Source: Pleionea litopenaei (GTDB lineage: Bacteria > Pseudomonadota > Gammaproteobacteria > Enterobacterales > Kangiellaceae). From it: a stretch of 64,000 nucleotides of DNA. The DNA is taken from the NCBI RefSeq assembly GCF_031198435.1, contig NZ_CP133548.1:248001-312000 (forward strand). The letters are read 5' to 3'. The translations under genes were made by a program, and so were the position numbers. The notes beneath the pieces are model-generated. The model ran no database searches. It was not told where the DNA came from and was given only the letters and a program-made list of their open reading frames with translations. Positions 54,400 through 64,000 of the stretch are shown here, one piece after another (position 1 is the first letter of the stretch; each line of letters starts with the position of its first letter).

Positions 54400-55185
54400 A
54401 TGAAAGCAACTGTATTAGTTACTGGCGCAGGCAGTGGTATTGGTTTAGGTGTCGCTGAGCACTTTGCGAAAAATGGTCACTCAGTGATTGTGACCGATCT
54501 AAATGATGAGCAATTAACCCATGCAAAAGAATTATTAGCCAATTATCCTTGTGAGTTTTTTCCATTAGATGTTACCTCGCAAGAATCGGTTGATGCTCTA
54601 AAGGCACAAATTGAAGCAAAAGCACGGCAAACCGATGCTCCACTAACAATGCCGCAAATCGTGATCAACAATGCAGGCATTCAACATGTCGCTAAGCTAG
54701 AAGATTTTCCGATGGAACGGTGGAATCTTTTAATACAAGTGATGTTGGTTGGCGTCGCTCGTGTAACCCAAGCTTTCTTACCTCACATGAAGCAATCTAA
54801 CTTTGGCCGAATCGTTAATATTGGATCATTGCATTCGGTCGTTGCATCGCCCTATAAAACGGCCTATATCGCAGCTAAACACGGCTTGTTGGGAATGGCG
54901 AAGTCTTTGTCTTTAGAACTTGCTGAGCAAGATATTACGATCAATACGGTTTGTCCTGCCTATGTAAAAACTCCGCTCGTTGAAAAGCAAATTCAACAAC
55001 AAGCTGCGGAACATGGGATCAGCGAAGAAGACGTTATTAACACAATCATGCTGCGTCCAATGCCCAAAAAGTCGTTTATTGATATTGCAGAAATTGCCGC
55101 TGCGTGTGATTTTTTTGCAGCCCCGATTGCGAAAAATATAACCGCTCAGGCATTGTTGCTTGATGGCGGCTGGACAGCACAATAA
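54400..55185 (+). CDS. bdhA: 3-hydroxybutyrate dehydrogenase (short-chain dehydrogenase)
   Basis: Oxidises D-3-hydroxybutyrate to acetoacetate with NAD+. The sequence has the Rossmann motif VTGAGSGIGLGVAEH, NNAG in IVINNAGIQHV, the catalytic Ser in NIGSLHSVVASP and the YxxxK pair in TAYIAAKHGLLGMAKSL. The C-terminal PAYVKTPLVEKQIQQQAAEH is typical of this subgroup. I chose ATG 54400 (MKATVLVTG, after GAGAGC) over 54337, which would add 21 unsupported residues and lie too near the operator. It is divergent from the oligomer hydrolase. Confidence 0.9.
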   Translation: MKATVLVTGAGSGIGLGVAEHFAKNGHSVIVTDLNDEQLTHAKELLANYPCEFFPLDVTSQESVDALKAQIEAKARQTDAPLTMPQIVINNAGIQHVAKLEDFPMERWNLLIQVMLVGVARVTQAFLPHMKQSNFGRIVNIGSLHSVVASPYKTAYIAAKHGLLGMAKSLSLELAEQDITINTVCPAYVKTPLVEKQIQQQAAEHGISEEDVINTIMLRPMPKKSFIDIAEIAAACDFFAAPIAKNITAQALLLDGGWTAQ

Positions 55186-55231
55186 GCTCTTCTAAGCTGA
55201 GCTAACCAGCGCCAAGCTTTAGGTTGTCAGC

Positions 55232-56212
55232 CTAAGACTGGCGACCTAATGCGAGATCGGCGAGATCCATCAGGGCTTGTTTAAAGGGACTCTCATCGAG
55301 TGAAGCTAAAGCCGCCTTCGCTTGATCAGAGAAGTCTTCAGCCCGCTTGCGACAGTATTGATGGGCGCCACTTTTTTCAATGATTTGCAATATTTTGCCG
55401 ATGTTTTCTTTACTTCCTTCGACGATTGCTTGGCGAATCAATTGTGCATCATCGTCATTGCTGTGTTGCATGGCATACATGAGTGGCAGCGTGGGTTTAC
55501 CTTCGGCTAAGTCATCGCCAACGTTCTTTCCCATGGTCTCTGCGTCAGAAAAATAATCCAATAAATCATCCACGACTTGAAAAGCCATTCCTAAATTCAG
55601 CCCATAATCGTGCAATGGTTGGCGCAAGGCTTCATCTTGACTCAGTATGCCGCCTAGTTCACAAGCGGCGGCGAACAAAATTGCCGTCTTACGTCGAATG
55701 ACTTCGAAGTAATCGTCTTCGCTTAAATCGGGCTCGTTAACGTTCATTAATTGAAGCACTTCGCCTTCAGCGATTAAATTGGTGGTGTTCGCCAATAACT
55801 GCATGACCGCCATAGAGTCGACTCGAACCATCATCTGAAACGCTCTGGAATAAAGAAAATCGCCGGTCAGTACGCTTGCTTCATTGCCAAACAAAGCGTT
55901 GGCGGTTTTTTCGCCTCGACGTAAGTCTGAGTCGTCGACGACATCATCGTGTAAAAGGGTGGCGGTATGAATAAACTCGATGATGGCCGCAGCTGTATGA
56001 TGTGCCTGGCCACGATAGCCGACCGCATTGGCTGCTAATAGTACCAGCAAAGGGCGAAGTCGTTTTCCGCCACTATTTACAATGTAAAAGCCAAGCTGAT
56101 TGATCAGCGCAACATCAGATTTAAGTTCTTGATAAATCAACTGATTGGTCGCGTTGATATCGGTTTCGATCAGTTCTTTAATCGCAGCAAAAGAGGGTGC
56201 AGAATTAGACAT
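55232..56212 (-). CDS. ispB: octaprenyl diphosphate synthase
   Basis: Makes the C40 isoprenoid tail of ubiquinone from FPP and IPP. The 326-residue enzyme has the first Asp-rich motif LLHDDVVDDSDLRRG, GNEASVLTGDFLYSRAFQMM and the second Asp-rich motif QVVDDLLDYFSD. It is divergent from rplU, the classical gammaproteobacterial arrangement. Confidence 0.95.
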   Translation of the reverse strand: MSNSAPSFAAIKELIETDINATNQLIYQELKSDVALINQLGFYIVNSGGKRLRPLLVLLAANAVGYRGQAHHTAAAIIEFIHTATLLHDDVVDDSDLRRGEKTANALFGNEASVLTGDFLYSRAFQMMVRVDSMAVMQLLANTTNLIAEGEVLQLMNVNEPDLSEDDYFEVIRRKTAILFAAACELGGILSQDEALRQPLHDYGLNLGMAFQVVDDLLDYFSDAETMGKNVGDDLAEGKPTLPLMYAMQHSNDDDAQLIRQAIVEGSKENIGKILQIIEKSGAHQYCRKRAEDFSDQAKAALASLDESPFKQALMDLADLALGRQS

Positions 56213-56496
56213 CGGGTTGATTTAATTATCTTTATTGGTTCAAAGTGATGGGGTTGCATGCTAGGGTGCCCAGACCTTCTGGTCAAGGGTAAATTCGGAT
56301 AGAGCCGCGAATCCTGTCAAAGCTGCATTATTTCAGGGATTTAGCTGGCAATATGCTTGCCTTAATCTGCTAAACCTCTTATAATTCGCGCCCCTCGGAT
56401 AATTCCGATTGAATTGAACGCCCTCGCAGCTGGTTAACAAGCTTGGTAGTGTCTCTACTGGCACCATTGTTTCGGGGTACGACTGGAGAGTAACTC

Positions 56497-56808
56497 ATGT
56501 ACGCAGTATTTCAAAGCGGTGGTAAACAACACCGTGTTAAAGAAGGTCAAACGATTAAACTAGAAAAGATTGAAGCCGAAACTGGCGCAACAATCGATTT
56601 CGATAAAGTATTAATGGTTGGCAGCGGCGCAGACGTTAAAGTTGGCGCACCTTACGTTGATGGCGCGAAAGTAACCGCAGAAGTGGTTTCACAAGGTCGT
56701 CACAAGAAAATTAAGATTATTAAATTTAAACGCCGTAAGCACCATATGAAACAAATGGGGCATCGTCAGTGGTTCACAGAAGTGAAAATCACTGGAATTA
56801 ACGGTTAA
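56497..56808 (+). CDS. rplU: 50S ribosomal protein L21
   Basis: The 103-residue protein starts [20 protein letters not shown] and ends with the basic [17 protein letters not shown] block that contacts 23S rRNA. It leads the rplU–rpmA pair, followed by obgE. The upstream 280-bp spacer to ispB should hold both divergent promoters; the last 70 bases before the start are GC-richer and may form a leader structure. Confidence 0.98.
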   Translation: MYAVFQSGGKQHRVKEGQTIKLEKIEAETGATIDFDKVLMVGSGADVKVGAPYVDGAKVTAEVVSQGRHKKIKIIKFKRRKHHMKQMGHRQWFTEVKITGING

Positions 56809-56826
56809 TAAAGCAGGAGTAAACTC

Positions 56827-57084
56827 ATGGCTCATAAGAAAGCTGGTGGTAGTACCCGTAACGGTCGCGATTCAGAATCGAAACGCCTTGGTGTTAAACG
56901 TTTCGGCGGTGAAGTTGTTTCTGCTGGAAGTATTCTAGTTCGCCAACGTGGTACTCAGTTCCACCCAGGTGAAAATGTAGGTATTGGCCGCGACCATACC
57001 TTGTTTGCGAAAGTTGACGGTCAAATCAAATTTGCCGTAGCTGGTCGTAACAATCGTCGTACAGTTAGCGTTATTCCAGCGTAA
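56827..57084 (+). CDS. rpmA: 50S ribosomal protein L27
   Basis: The 85-residue protein starts with the conserved [20 protein letters not shown] that reaches the peptidyl-transferase centre, and continues [10 protein letters not shown] and [15 protein letters not shown]. It lies 18 bases after rplU and is followed by a strong terminator. Confidence 0.98.
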   Translation: MAHKKAGGSTRNGRDSESKRLGVKRFGGEVVSAGSILVRQRGTQFHPGENVGIGRDHTLFAKVDGQIKFAVAGRNNRRTVSVIPA

Positions 57085-57109
57085 CTTGTAGACGATCTTT
57101 AGTGTTGCG

Positions 57110-57136
57110 AAAGCCCCGCACTTGCGGGGCTTTTTT
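57110..57136 (+). terminator. terminator of rplU–rpmA
   Basis: AAAGCCCCGC and GCGGGGCTTTTTT form a GC-rich stem with a 4-base loop, so obgE needs its own promoter or readthrough. Confidence 0.93.
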
Positions 57137-57207
57137 GTAGGTTGTTAAGATTACTCGTTATACTAAGTAGCCTTGTGAGAATATTGCTTATCAACCGATT
57201 TGAATGA

Positions 57208-58338
<1,131 letters not shown>

Positions 58339-58387
58339 CGCTTTGGCTAACCCGCTATCTACGTGTTAGCCGACCGTATTTAGGCAT

Positions 58388-58415
58388 AAAAAAACCGGCA
58401 ATAGCCGGTTTTTTT
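58388..58415. terminator. bidirectional terminator between obgE and rpsT
   Basis: AAAAAACCGGC and GCCGGTTTTTTT flank AATA. A-run and T-run on both sides fit termination of both convergent genes. Confidence 0.9.
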
Positions 58416-58432
58416 ATAATGCTGTCAAGCAC

Positions 58433-58696
58433 TTATGCCATTGCTTTAACTTTGGCAGCTAAGCGACTCTTATGACGGGCAGCTTTGTTTTTGTGGATAA
58501 GACCACGGCTTGCTGCTCGGTCAAGAACACCTGAGACGTTAACAAAAGCTGATTGAGCAGCTTCTTTATCACCGCCGCTGATCGCAGTCAGTGCTTTTTT
58601 CAATTGCGTGCGCAACATAGAACGACGACTTGCATTATGCTGTCGACGAGCTTCTGATTGACGCGCTCGTTTTTTGGCGGATTTGATGTTAGCCAA
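58433..58696 (-). CDS. rpsT: 30S ribosomal protein S20
   Basis: The 87-residue basic protein starts [20 protein letters not shown] and ends with [20 protein letters not shown], the normal S20 pattern. It is divergent from the ompA-like gene; rpsT close to murJ, ribF and ileS is a conserved gammaproteobacterial neighbourhood. Confidence 0.98.
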   Translation of the reverse strand: MANIKSAKKRARQSEARRQHNASRRSMLRTQLKKALTAISGGDKEAAQSAFVNVSGVLDRAASRGLIHKNKAARHKSRLAAKVKAMA

Positions 58697-58944
58697 GGTT
58701 ATACTCCTGCAAATTCGTTTGCGATCCAGAAATTTAAGGCCGCGAACTATGCCTGTTTTCGTGAGTTATGTCAAGTTAACTGCAGGATAATTGTGCGATT
58801 TTATTGGTGACTGGACTGACAAGTGCTAATATGCACACCTAGAGGTTTTAAGCCGTCGTCTAAGATGATTTCTTTAAGGATTTGCTTGGAGCTGAGAGAA
58901 GTTTAAAAACATAAAGTTAGGCCTCATTCACCAGGAGACAAAAA

Positions 58945-60105
58945 ATGAAGAAGTATTTGCTTGGAGCAGCAGTTCTGGCAGCAGGTATTAATGTACATGC
59001 AGAAGTCGATAGAAACGTTTATTTCACCATATTAGGTGGGGTGCAAGACTTTCACTCTAGCAGTGAAGACAATGCTCCCATAATGAGCAATATTCTCGAC
59101 GAAAGCGATGTGATTGGTGCCGAGCTTGGGTTTATGGTTACCCGCAATTCAGCGTTTCAATTGAGTTACAACAAACTGAACCCTAATGATGCCATTGGTT
59201 TTGGTGACGAAGATATGATTCTGACGTCATTAGACTACATGCACTACTTTGCCAATGACTCAAAAGGTGGACCTTACTTACGTTTGGGTATTGGTCGTTA
59301 TACTTTTGATGATGAAACCGCTGGCGGTGGCTGGAATGAGTCTGATATTGGTCGTTTAGGGTTAGGCTTTGAAGACGAGCTGAACAGTTTTTTCAGTTGG
59401 CGCGGTGAATTTGGCGTCATTCGTGATGACACGACCAAGCGTTACGACACACAGTTAGTGCTAGGTATCACAATGAACTTTGGTGGCTCAGATCCAGCAC
59501 CGGTTCCGGTCAAAGCGGTAGAAACGAAAGCTGTCACAAAAAATACCCGTTTAGATTCTGATAATGACGGTGTATTTGACGATGTAGATCAATGCCCTGG
59601 TACAACGGCAGGTATTGTTGTTGATCCTCGTGGCTGTGAGCTCGACAGCGATGGTGACGGTGTACCTAATTCTAAGGATGCTTGTGCAGCAACACCAGCT
59701 GGCGCGAAAGTCGACGGCAAGGGTTGTCGTTTGATGCTTGATGAAACGGTTCGCATTACCTTGAACGTCAAGTTCGCGAATAACAGCAGCGACATTCAGT
59801 CATCGTTCAATAAAGAATTCGCTGAAGTCGCTGAATTTATGAAGCAATATCCAGATACGAATTTAGTCGTGGAAGGGCACTCAGACAGCATTGGTAAAGA
59901 TACTTACAACCAGTGGTTATCTGAAAAACGAGCGCAAGCCGTTGCCGATTACTTAGTCAGTAACTATGGCTTAGCTCGCTCTCGAGTCAGTTCGAAAGGC
60001 TACGGTGAATCTAAGCCGATCGCTGATAATTCTACTGCGGAAGGTCGTGCTAAAAACCGTCGTGTTGAGGCCGTTATTGAAACAACGGTAAAACGAGCGC
60101 AATAA
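58945..60105 (+). CDS. OmpA-family outer-membrane porin with thrombospondin type 3 repeats
   Basis: The 386-residue protein has a signal peptide (KYLLGAAVLAAGINVHAE). An eight-strand barrel domain follows (to about residue 178), then Ca-binding Asp-rich repeats (DSDNDGVFDDVDQCPGT; LDSDGDGVPNSKDACAATPA). The C-terminal OmpA peptidoglycan-binding domain contains VVEGHSDSIGKDTYNQWLSE, then KRAQAVADYL and NRRVEA. It tethers the outer membrane to the wall. A good ribosome site (AGGAG) precedes the ATG. Confidence 0.93.
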   Translation: MKKYLLGAAVLAAGINVHAEVDRNVYFTILGGVQDFHSSSEDNAPIMSNILDESDVIGAELGFMVTRNSAFQLSYNKLNPNDAIGFGDEDMILTSLDYMHYFANDSKGGPYLRLGIGRYTFDDETAGGGWNESDIGRLGLGFEDELNSFFSWRGEFGVIRDDTTKRYDTQLVLGITMNFGGSDPAPVPVKAVETKAVTKNTRLDSDNDGVFDDVDQCPGTTAGIVVDPRGCELDSDGDGVPNSKDACAATPAGAKVDGKGCRLMLDETVRITLNVKFANNSSDIQSSFNKEFAEVAEFMKQYPDTNLVVEGHSDSIGKDTYNQWLSEKRAQAVADYLVSNYGLARSRVSSKGYGESKPIADNSTAEGRAKNRRVEAVIETTVKRAQ

Positions 60106-60152
60106 TGGCTTGTCGTTGAGCTAATTACACGGTTTAATTCACATCGTGTTAG

Positions 60153-60181
60153 AAAGCCTCTGACTTGTTCAGGGGCTTTTT
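60153..60181 (+). terminator. terminator of the ompA-like gene
   Basis: AAAGCCTCTGA pairs with TCAGGGGCTTTTT around a 5-base loop. Confidence 0.85.
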
Positions 60182-60246
60182 CTTATGAACTTTTATTCAA
60201 TTTTGACTCATATACATTTGAGAGTGGTACGAAAGGATAACCCGCG

Positions 60247-61791
60247 TTGCAAAAAGTCAGTTTATTGAAGTCGGGAGTCATCGTTAGTGTCATGACGTTA
60301 TTGTCGCGCATACTCGGGTTGGTTCGTGACATAGTGATCGCTAATGTGCTTGGTGCTCAAGCCGCTACCGATGTTTTTTTGGTGGCGCAAAAAATACCCA
60401 ATTTTTTACGACGACTTTTCGGAGAGGGAGCCTTTGCGCAAGCCTTCGTTCCGGTGTTGAGCGAGTATCAACAATTAAAAGACAAGACAGCTGTGTTACA
60501 CCTGACCAGTAAAGTCGCAGGTACTTTAGGCGGCGTGCTGTTAGTCGTTACGGTGATCGGCGTGGTCGGTTCACCGGTTATTGGTGGCATTTTTGGGTAT
60601 GGGTTTATTGAAAAAGGAGAGACCTACAAATATGAGTTGGTCTCAGACTTATTAAAAATTACTTTTCCCTACATTTTCTTTATTAGTTTGACCGCATTCG
60701 CTGGGAGCGTATTAAACTCTCTGGGGCGCTTTGCAGTGCCTGCTTTTGCTCCAGTGTTACTGAATTTATGCATTATCTTTGCCGCTATTTGGGTGTCGCC
60801 GTTGTTGGCTGAACCGGTGGAAGCATTAGCGTGGGCAATATTTATTGCGGGTGTCTTGCAGTTATTAATGCACCTCCCTTTTTTATGGCGTCAAGGGTAT
60901 TTAGTCAAACCGAGCTGGGGGTGGAAAGACAGTGGCGTTCGCAAAGTTTTAAAGTTGATGATCCCTGCCTTATTTGGGGTCTCGGTTTCGCAGATTAACC
61001 TGCTATTAGATACCGTGATTGCGTCATTTCTGGTGACCGGCAGTATCACTTGGTTGTATTTGTCGGATCGCATGTTGGAGTTTCCGTTGGGCATTTTTGG
61101 TATTGCCATCGCTACGGTTATATTGCCGAGCTTGTCGCGGCAACATGCGGGTAATCAGAGTGAAACCATGAGCCGATTGCTCAATTGGGCACTGCATATG
61201 GTCTTACTTATCGGGCTTCCGGCAGCCGTGGGTTTATTTATGCTAGCCGAGCCTGTGATGCTAACCGTTTTTCAGCACGGAAGCTTTACACTCGATGATG
61301 CTGCAATGGCTTCGTACAGCTTACAAGCTTATGTTTTTGGTTTGCTCGGTTTTATGTTCATTAAGGTTCTGGCGACCGGATATTTCTCGAAGCAAAATAC
61401 TCGTACTCCCGTGAAAATTGGTATCGTCGCTATGGTGGTCAACATGGTGATGAATTTGTTGCTATTTAAACCTTATGGACACGTCGGGCTTGCAGTAGCA
61501 ACGGCTGTTTCTGCGACGGTTAATGCAGGTCTACTTTGGGGTGGTTTGGTGCGTAATGGAACCTTGGTTATGTCTTCCCGTTGGTTCTGGTGGAGTGCGC
61601 GAGCATTGCTTAGTGCAGCGGTTATGATCAGCGCGATATATTGGTCACAACCTGCGATTGAAACTTGGCAAAGTCAGTCGACTTTTGAACGCAGTTGGCA
61701 GTTGGTTTGGCTCATCGTGTTGGGCGCTGGCAGCTACTTAGTCACTTTGTTTATATTAGGCTTTCGAATTAAGGACGTTAAATCTGAGTGA
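60247..61791 (+). CDS. murJ: lipid II flippase MurJ
   Basis: Flips lipid II across the inner membrane for peptidoglycan synthesis. The 514-residue protein has about 14 helices and the MurJ start LLKSGVIVSVMTLLSRILGL, then VRDIVIANVLG, and PNFLRRLFGEGAFAQAFVPV in helix 2. It begins at TTG 60247 with AAAGGA eight bases upstream. It is followed by ribF and ileS in the same direction. Confidence 0.95.
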   Translation: MQKVSLLKSGVIVSVMTLLSRILGLVRDIVIANVLGAQAATDVFLVAQKIPNFLRRLFGEGAFAQAFVPVLSEYQQLKDKTAVLHLTSKVAGTLGGVLLVVTVIGVVGSPVIGGIFGYGFIEKGETYKYELVSDLLKITFPYIFFISLTAFAGSVLNSLGRFAVPAFAPVLLNLCIIFAAIWVSPLLAEPVEALAWAIFIAGVLQLLMHLPFLWRQGYLVKPSWGWKDSGVRKVLKLMIPALFGVSVSQINLLLDTVIASFLVTGSITWLYLSDRMLEFPLGIFGIAIATVILPSLSRQHAGNQSETMSRLLNWALHMVLLIGLPAAVGLFMLAEPVMLTVFQHGSFTLDDAAMASYSLQAYVFGLLGFMFIKVLATGYFSKQNTRTPVKIGIVAMVVNMVMNLLLFKPYGHVGLAVATAVSATVNAGLLWGGLVRNGTLVMSSRWFWWSARALLSAAVMISAIYWSQPAIETWQSQSTFERSWQLVWLIVLGAGSYLVTLFILGFRIKDVKSE

Positions 61792-61857
61792 ACTCTGTTG
61801 CGCGATCTCGCAATAGGGTATAATCCGCCGCTTTTGGGTATAAGGTAATTTGAGATA

Positions 61858-62790
61858 ATGCAGCTGATCCATGGCCTTAAACGTATTTCGGTACAAGCTG
61901 AAGGCTGTGTTGCGACTATTGGAAAGTTTGATGGTATTCACTTAGGGCATCAGCAAATCTTAGAAGCGGTTGTTGCCAGAGCCAAACAAATGCAACTACC
62001 GTCGGCTGTCATTGTTTTTGAACCCGACCCGCAAGAATATTTTGCTGGTGACAAAGCGCCTGCTCGGTTAACGCGATTTGGTGAAAAGTGGCGGTTGTTT
62101 GAGCAGTTGGGTATCGATAAAGTTATCTGCCTACGGTTTGCCAAGTCTCTGGCATCGATGGAAGCCGAAGATTTTATTAACGACTTGTTGATTGATCGGT
62201 TGCAGGTGAAACATTTGATTGTCGGTGATGACTTTCGTTATGGGCGTCAACGACAAGGTGATTTTAAGTTACTGCAAGCGCTAGGGCGAGAACACTTTAG
62301 TGTTCAGAGTACGGCCTCGATTAAACAGGGGACTGAGCGAATTAGCAGCACGCTAATCCGTCAGAAACTGGCTTCAGGTGATATAAAAGCGGCCAAGCAG
62401 TTGTTGGGTCGTCCATTCGCCTTATTAGGAAAAATTGTTCATGGTGATAAATTAGGGCGAACCCTAAATTTTCCGACCATCAATGTTCCATTGCGTCGTC
62501 GGGTTTCACCTTTGCAAGGTGTGTACTTGGTTCGGGTTCACGGCTTGAAGGAAACCGCTAGTTGGGGCGTTGCGAATATAGGGCGACGACCAACCGTGAA
62601 TGGGCAACAAGCGCGATTAGAAGTTCATCTTTTAGATTTTAATCGAGATTGCTACGGCGAACGCGTAGAAGTTGAAATTATTGAGCAATTACGACAGGAA
62701 CAAAAGTTCGATTCGCTCGATGCACTAAAACAACAAATTGAAGCTGATATTGAAGCAGCAAAACAGATCATCCAAACGATGGGTGAGTGA
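61858..62790 (+). CDS. ribF: bifunctional riboflavin kinase / FAD synthetase
   Basis: Makes FMN and then FAD. The N-terminal nucleotidyltransferase shows ATIGKFDGIHLGHQQILEAV and VGDDFRYGRQRQGDF. The C-terminal kinase shows HGDKLGRTLNFPTINVPL and VYLVRVHG, then ANIGRRPTVNG. The 310-residue length is normal. It sits between murJ and ileS, the standard order. Confidence 0.97.
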   Translation: MQLIHGLKRISVQAEGCVATIGKFDGIHLGHQQILEAVVARAKQMQLPSAVIVFEPDPQEYFAGDKAPARLTRFGEKWRLFEQLGIDKVICLRFAKSLASMEAEDFINDLLIDRLQVKHLIVGDDFRYGRQRQGDFKLLQALGREHFSVQSTASIKQGTERISSTLIRQKLASGDIKAAKQLLGRPFALLGKIVHGDKLGRTLNFPTINVPLRRRVSPLQGVYLVRVHGLKETASWGVANIGRRPTVNGQQARLEVHLLDFNRDCYGERVEVEIIEQLRQEQKFDSLDALKQQIEADIEAAKQIIQTMGE

Positions 62791-62822
62791 AATTTTAATT
62801 CAAATTAACTTTGGAATTTATT

Positions 62823-64000
62823 ATGGCTGATTATAAAGCAACGCTTAACCTTCCAAATACAGAGTTTCCGATGAAAGCCAGTTTGGCACAGCGTGAACCT
62901 GAAATGCTCAAGCAGTGGAATGAGAAGGGTATTTATAAGCGTATTCGTGAAGCTAGCCAAGGGCGCCCGAAGTTTATATTGCACGATGGTCCTCCCTATG
63001 CCAATGGTGATATCCACATTGGGCATGCGGTCAATAAAATTTTAAAAGACGTAGTATTAAAGTCGCGCAGTTTAAGTGGCTTTGATGCACCCTACGTGCC
63101 TGGTTGGGATTGTCACGGATTACCCATCGAGCACAATGTTGAAAAGAAGATTGGTAAAGCAGGCGTTAAAGTTCCTTTCGCCGAATTCCGGCAAAAGTGT
63201 CGTGATTATGCCGCGAAACAAGTCGACGGACAGAAAAAAGATTTCATTCGTCTTGGTATTTTTGGTGACTGGGAAAACCCTTACCTAACCATGAACTTCC
63301 AGTTCGAGGCCAACATCGTTCGAGCCCTAGCGAAGATCGTAATGAACGGGCATTTGCACAAAGGAGTTAAGCCGGTTTATTGGAGTGTTGTCGGTGGCTC
63401 CGCGCTCGCTGAAGCCGAAGTGGAATACCATGACAAGACTTCAGCTTCAATTGATGTGCGATTTAAAGCCGATGCAAGTTTGTTGCAAGCGTTCCATTTT
63501 GACAATTCAAGTAACCTTCCTGTGTCTGCGGTTATTTGGACCACAACGCCTTGGACTCTACCATCGAACCAAGCCATTTCGATCCATCCAAAGTTAGATT
63601 ATGCCTTGGTACAGGTTGATGCGGGCAGTGGCAAAGAGTTGTTGGTACTGGCGCGTGAAATGGTTGACGATGTGATGAAGCGGTACGACCTTGAAGAGTT
63701 TGAAGTCGTCGCAACCGCAGCAGGCAGTGATCTTGAAAATATTTTAGTGAGTCATCCGTTTTACGACAAACAAGTACCGCTCATTCTTGGCGAGCATGTC
63801 ACCACCGATGCGGGGACTGGCTTAGTGCACACCGCACCTGACCATGGCGCAGACGACTTTAATGTGGGTAAAGCCTATGGCATTGAGTTGCTCAATTATG
63901 TTGGGCCAGACGGCGTCTATTCATCGACAACGCCGTTATTTGCTGGTGATCATGTGTATAAAGTTGAAGATAAGATTTGTGACTTACTGGCAGAGCGGGG
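62823..64000 (+). CDS. ileS: isoleucyl-tRNA synthetase (partial, 3' end outside window)
   Basis: The frame opens at ATG 62823, 32 bases after ribF, and runs off the end of the window after about 392 codons. It has the class I HIGH motif in [15 protein letters not shown] and [20 protein letters not shown] at the start. [16 protein letters not shown] comes next, and the editing domain begins after [14 protein letters not shown]. It charges tRNA-Ile. KMSKS and zinc-binding parts are beyond the window. Confidence 0.97.
   Translation, partial: MADYKATLNLPNTEFPMKASLAQREPEMLKQWNEKGIYKRIREASQGRPKFILHDGPPYANGDIHIGHAVNKILKDVVLKSRSLSGFDAPYVPGWDCHGLPIEHNVEKKIGKAGVKVPFAEFRQKCRDYAAKQVDGQKKDFIRLGIFGDWENPYLTMNFQFEANIVRALAKIVMNGHLHKGVKPVYWSVVGGSALAEAEVEYHDKTSASIDVRFKADASLLQAFHFDNSSNLPVSAVIWTTTPWTLPSNQAISIHPKLDYALVQVDAGSGKELLVLAREMVDDVMKRYDLEEFEVVATAAGSDLENILVSHPFYDKQVPLILGEHVTTDAGTGLVHTAPDHGADDFNVGKAYGIELLNYVGPDGVYSSTTPLFAGDHVYKVEDKICDLLAER

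Noticed and set aside
56400-56496. Riboswitch or L21 leader regulatory RNA
   Set aside because: The leader is GC-richer than its surroundings, but I could not fold a convincing structure by eye, so it is only mentioned under rplU.

Overview
The window looks like chromosome of a marine-type gammaproteobacterium. The supporting blocks are purMN, DUF2066–CDP-alcohol phosphatidyltransferase–PerM–hda, speB/speE, ispB–rplU–rpmA–obgE and rpsT–(ompA-like)–murJ–ribF–ileS. Base composition is moderately AT-rich. A Kangiella/Aliikangiella/Pleionea-like relative is my best guess, but that is inference from gene content only.

Layout. (1) 1–6.3 kb is an accessory island of small secreted or immunity-like genes, heavily damaged by insertion sequences. 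An IS3-family element splits one gene. An IS256-family element sits in the 3' end of an Imm10-like immunity gene and itself carries a second IS3-family element. Target duplications allow both host genes and the IS256 transposase to be reconstructed. A GGACACCC/GGGTGTCC-bounded repeat and terminator hairpins recur here. (2) 6.4–7.8 kb is dbpA. (3) 7.9–12.2 kb holds repeat-rich DNA (a 139-bp-period array of TAGGTTGGGTT palindromes plus satellite copies) around three unrecognised secreted proteins. (4) 12.5–20.2 kb has a diguanylate cyclase, a maltose O-acetyltransferase-like enzyme, a secreted propeller–amidohydrolase, an M14 peptidase and a DUF3108 protein. (5) 20.3–31.3 kb has purMN, a frameshifted 7TMR-DISM/degenerate-GGDEF gene, a frameshifted PstS–OmpA gene behind a clear Pho box, the DUF2066–pgsA-like–perM–hda row, a carboxymuconolactone decarboxylase-family protein and speB. 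(6) 31.6–36.3 kb has speE, a pentapeptide-repeat/class III cyclase fusion, a TolB-like secreted protein and an HDOD protein. (7) 36.4–55.2 kb is a carbon-metabolism region: pckA, a CrbR/CrbS-type two-component pair, a GntP permease divergent from a TonB receptor, a 2-oxoacid:ferredoxin oxidoreductase operon with a GltD-like flavoprotein, a 3-hydroxybutyrate oligomer hydrolase and 3-hydroxybutyrate dehydrogenase. (8) 55.2–64 kb is conserved housekeeping, with ileS running off the end.

How genes work together. The GntP/TonB intergenic region and the dehydrogenase promoter share a near-identical palindrome (GTACTATRGTAC). Together with the adjacent oligomer hydrolase this suggests a co-regulated system for taking up and oxidising 3-hydroxybutyrate oligomers. 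The 2-oxoacid:ferredoxin enzyme and PEP carboxykinase would lie downstream in acetyl-CoA metabolism and gluconeogenesis. agmatinase and spermidine synthase form a polyamine step pair. The PstS–OmpA gene is predicted to respond to phosphate starvation.

Short perfect or near-perfect tandem repeats of 14–18 bp recur beside and inside genes across the window and look like a general feature of this genome.
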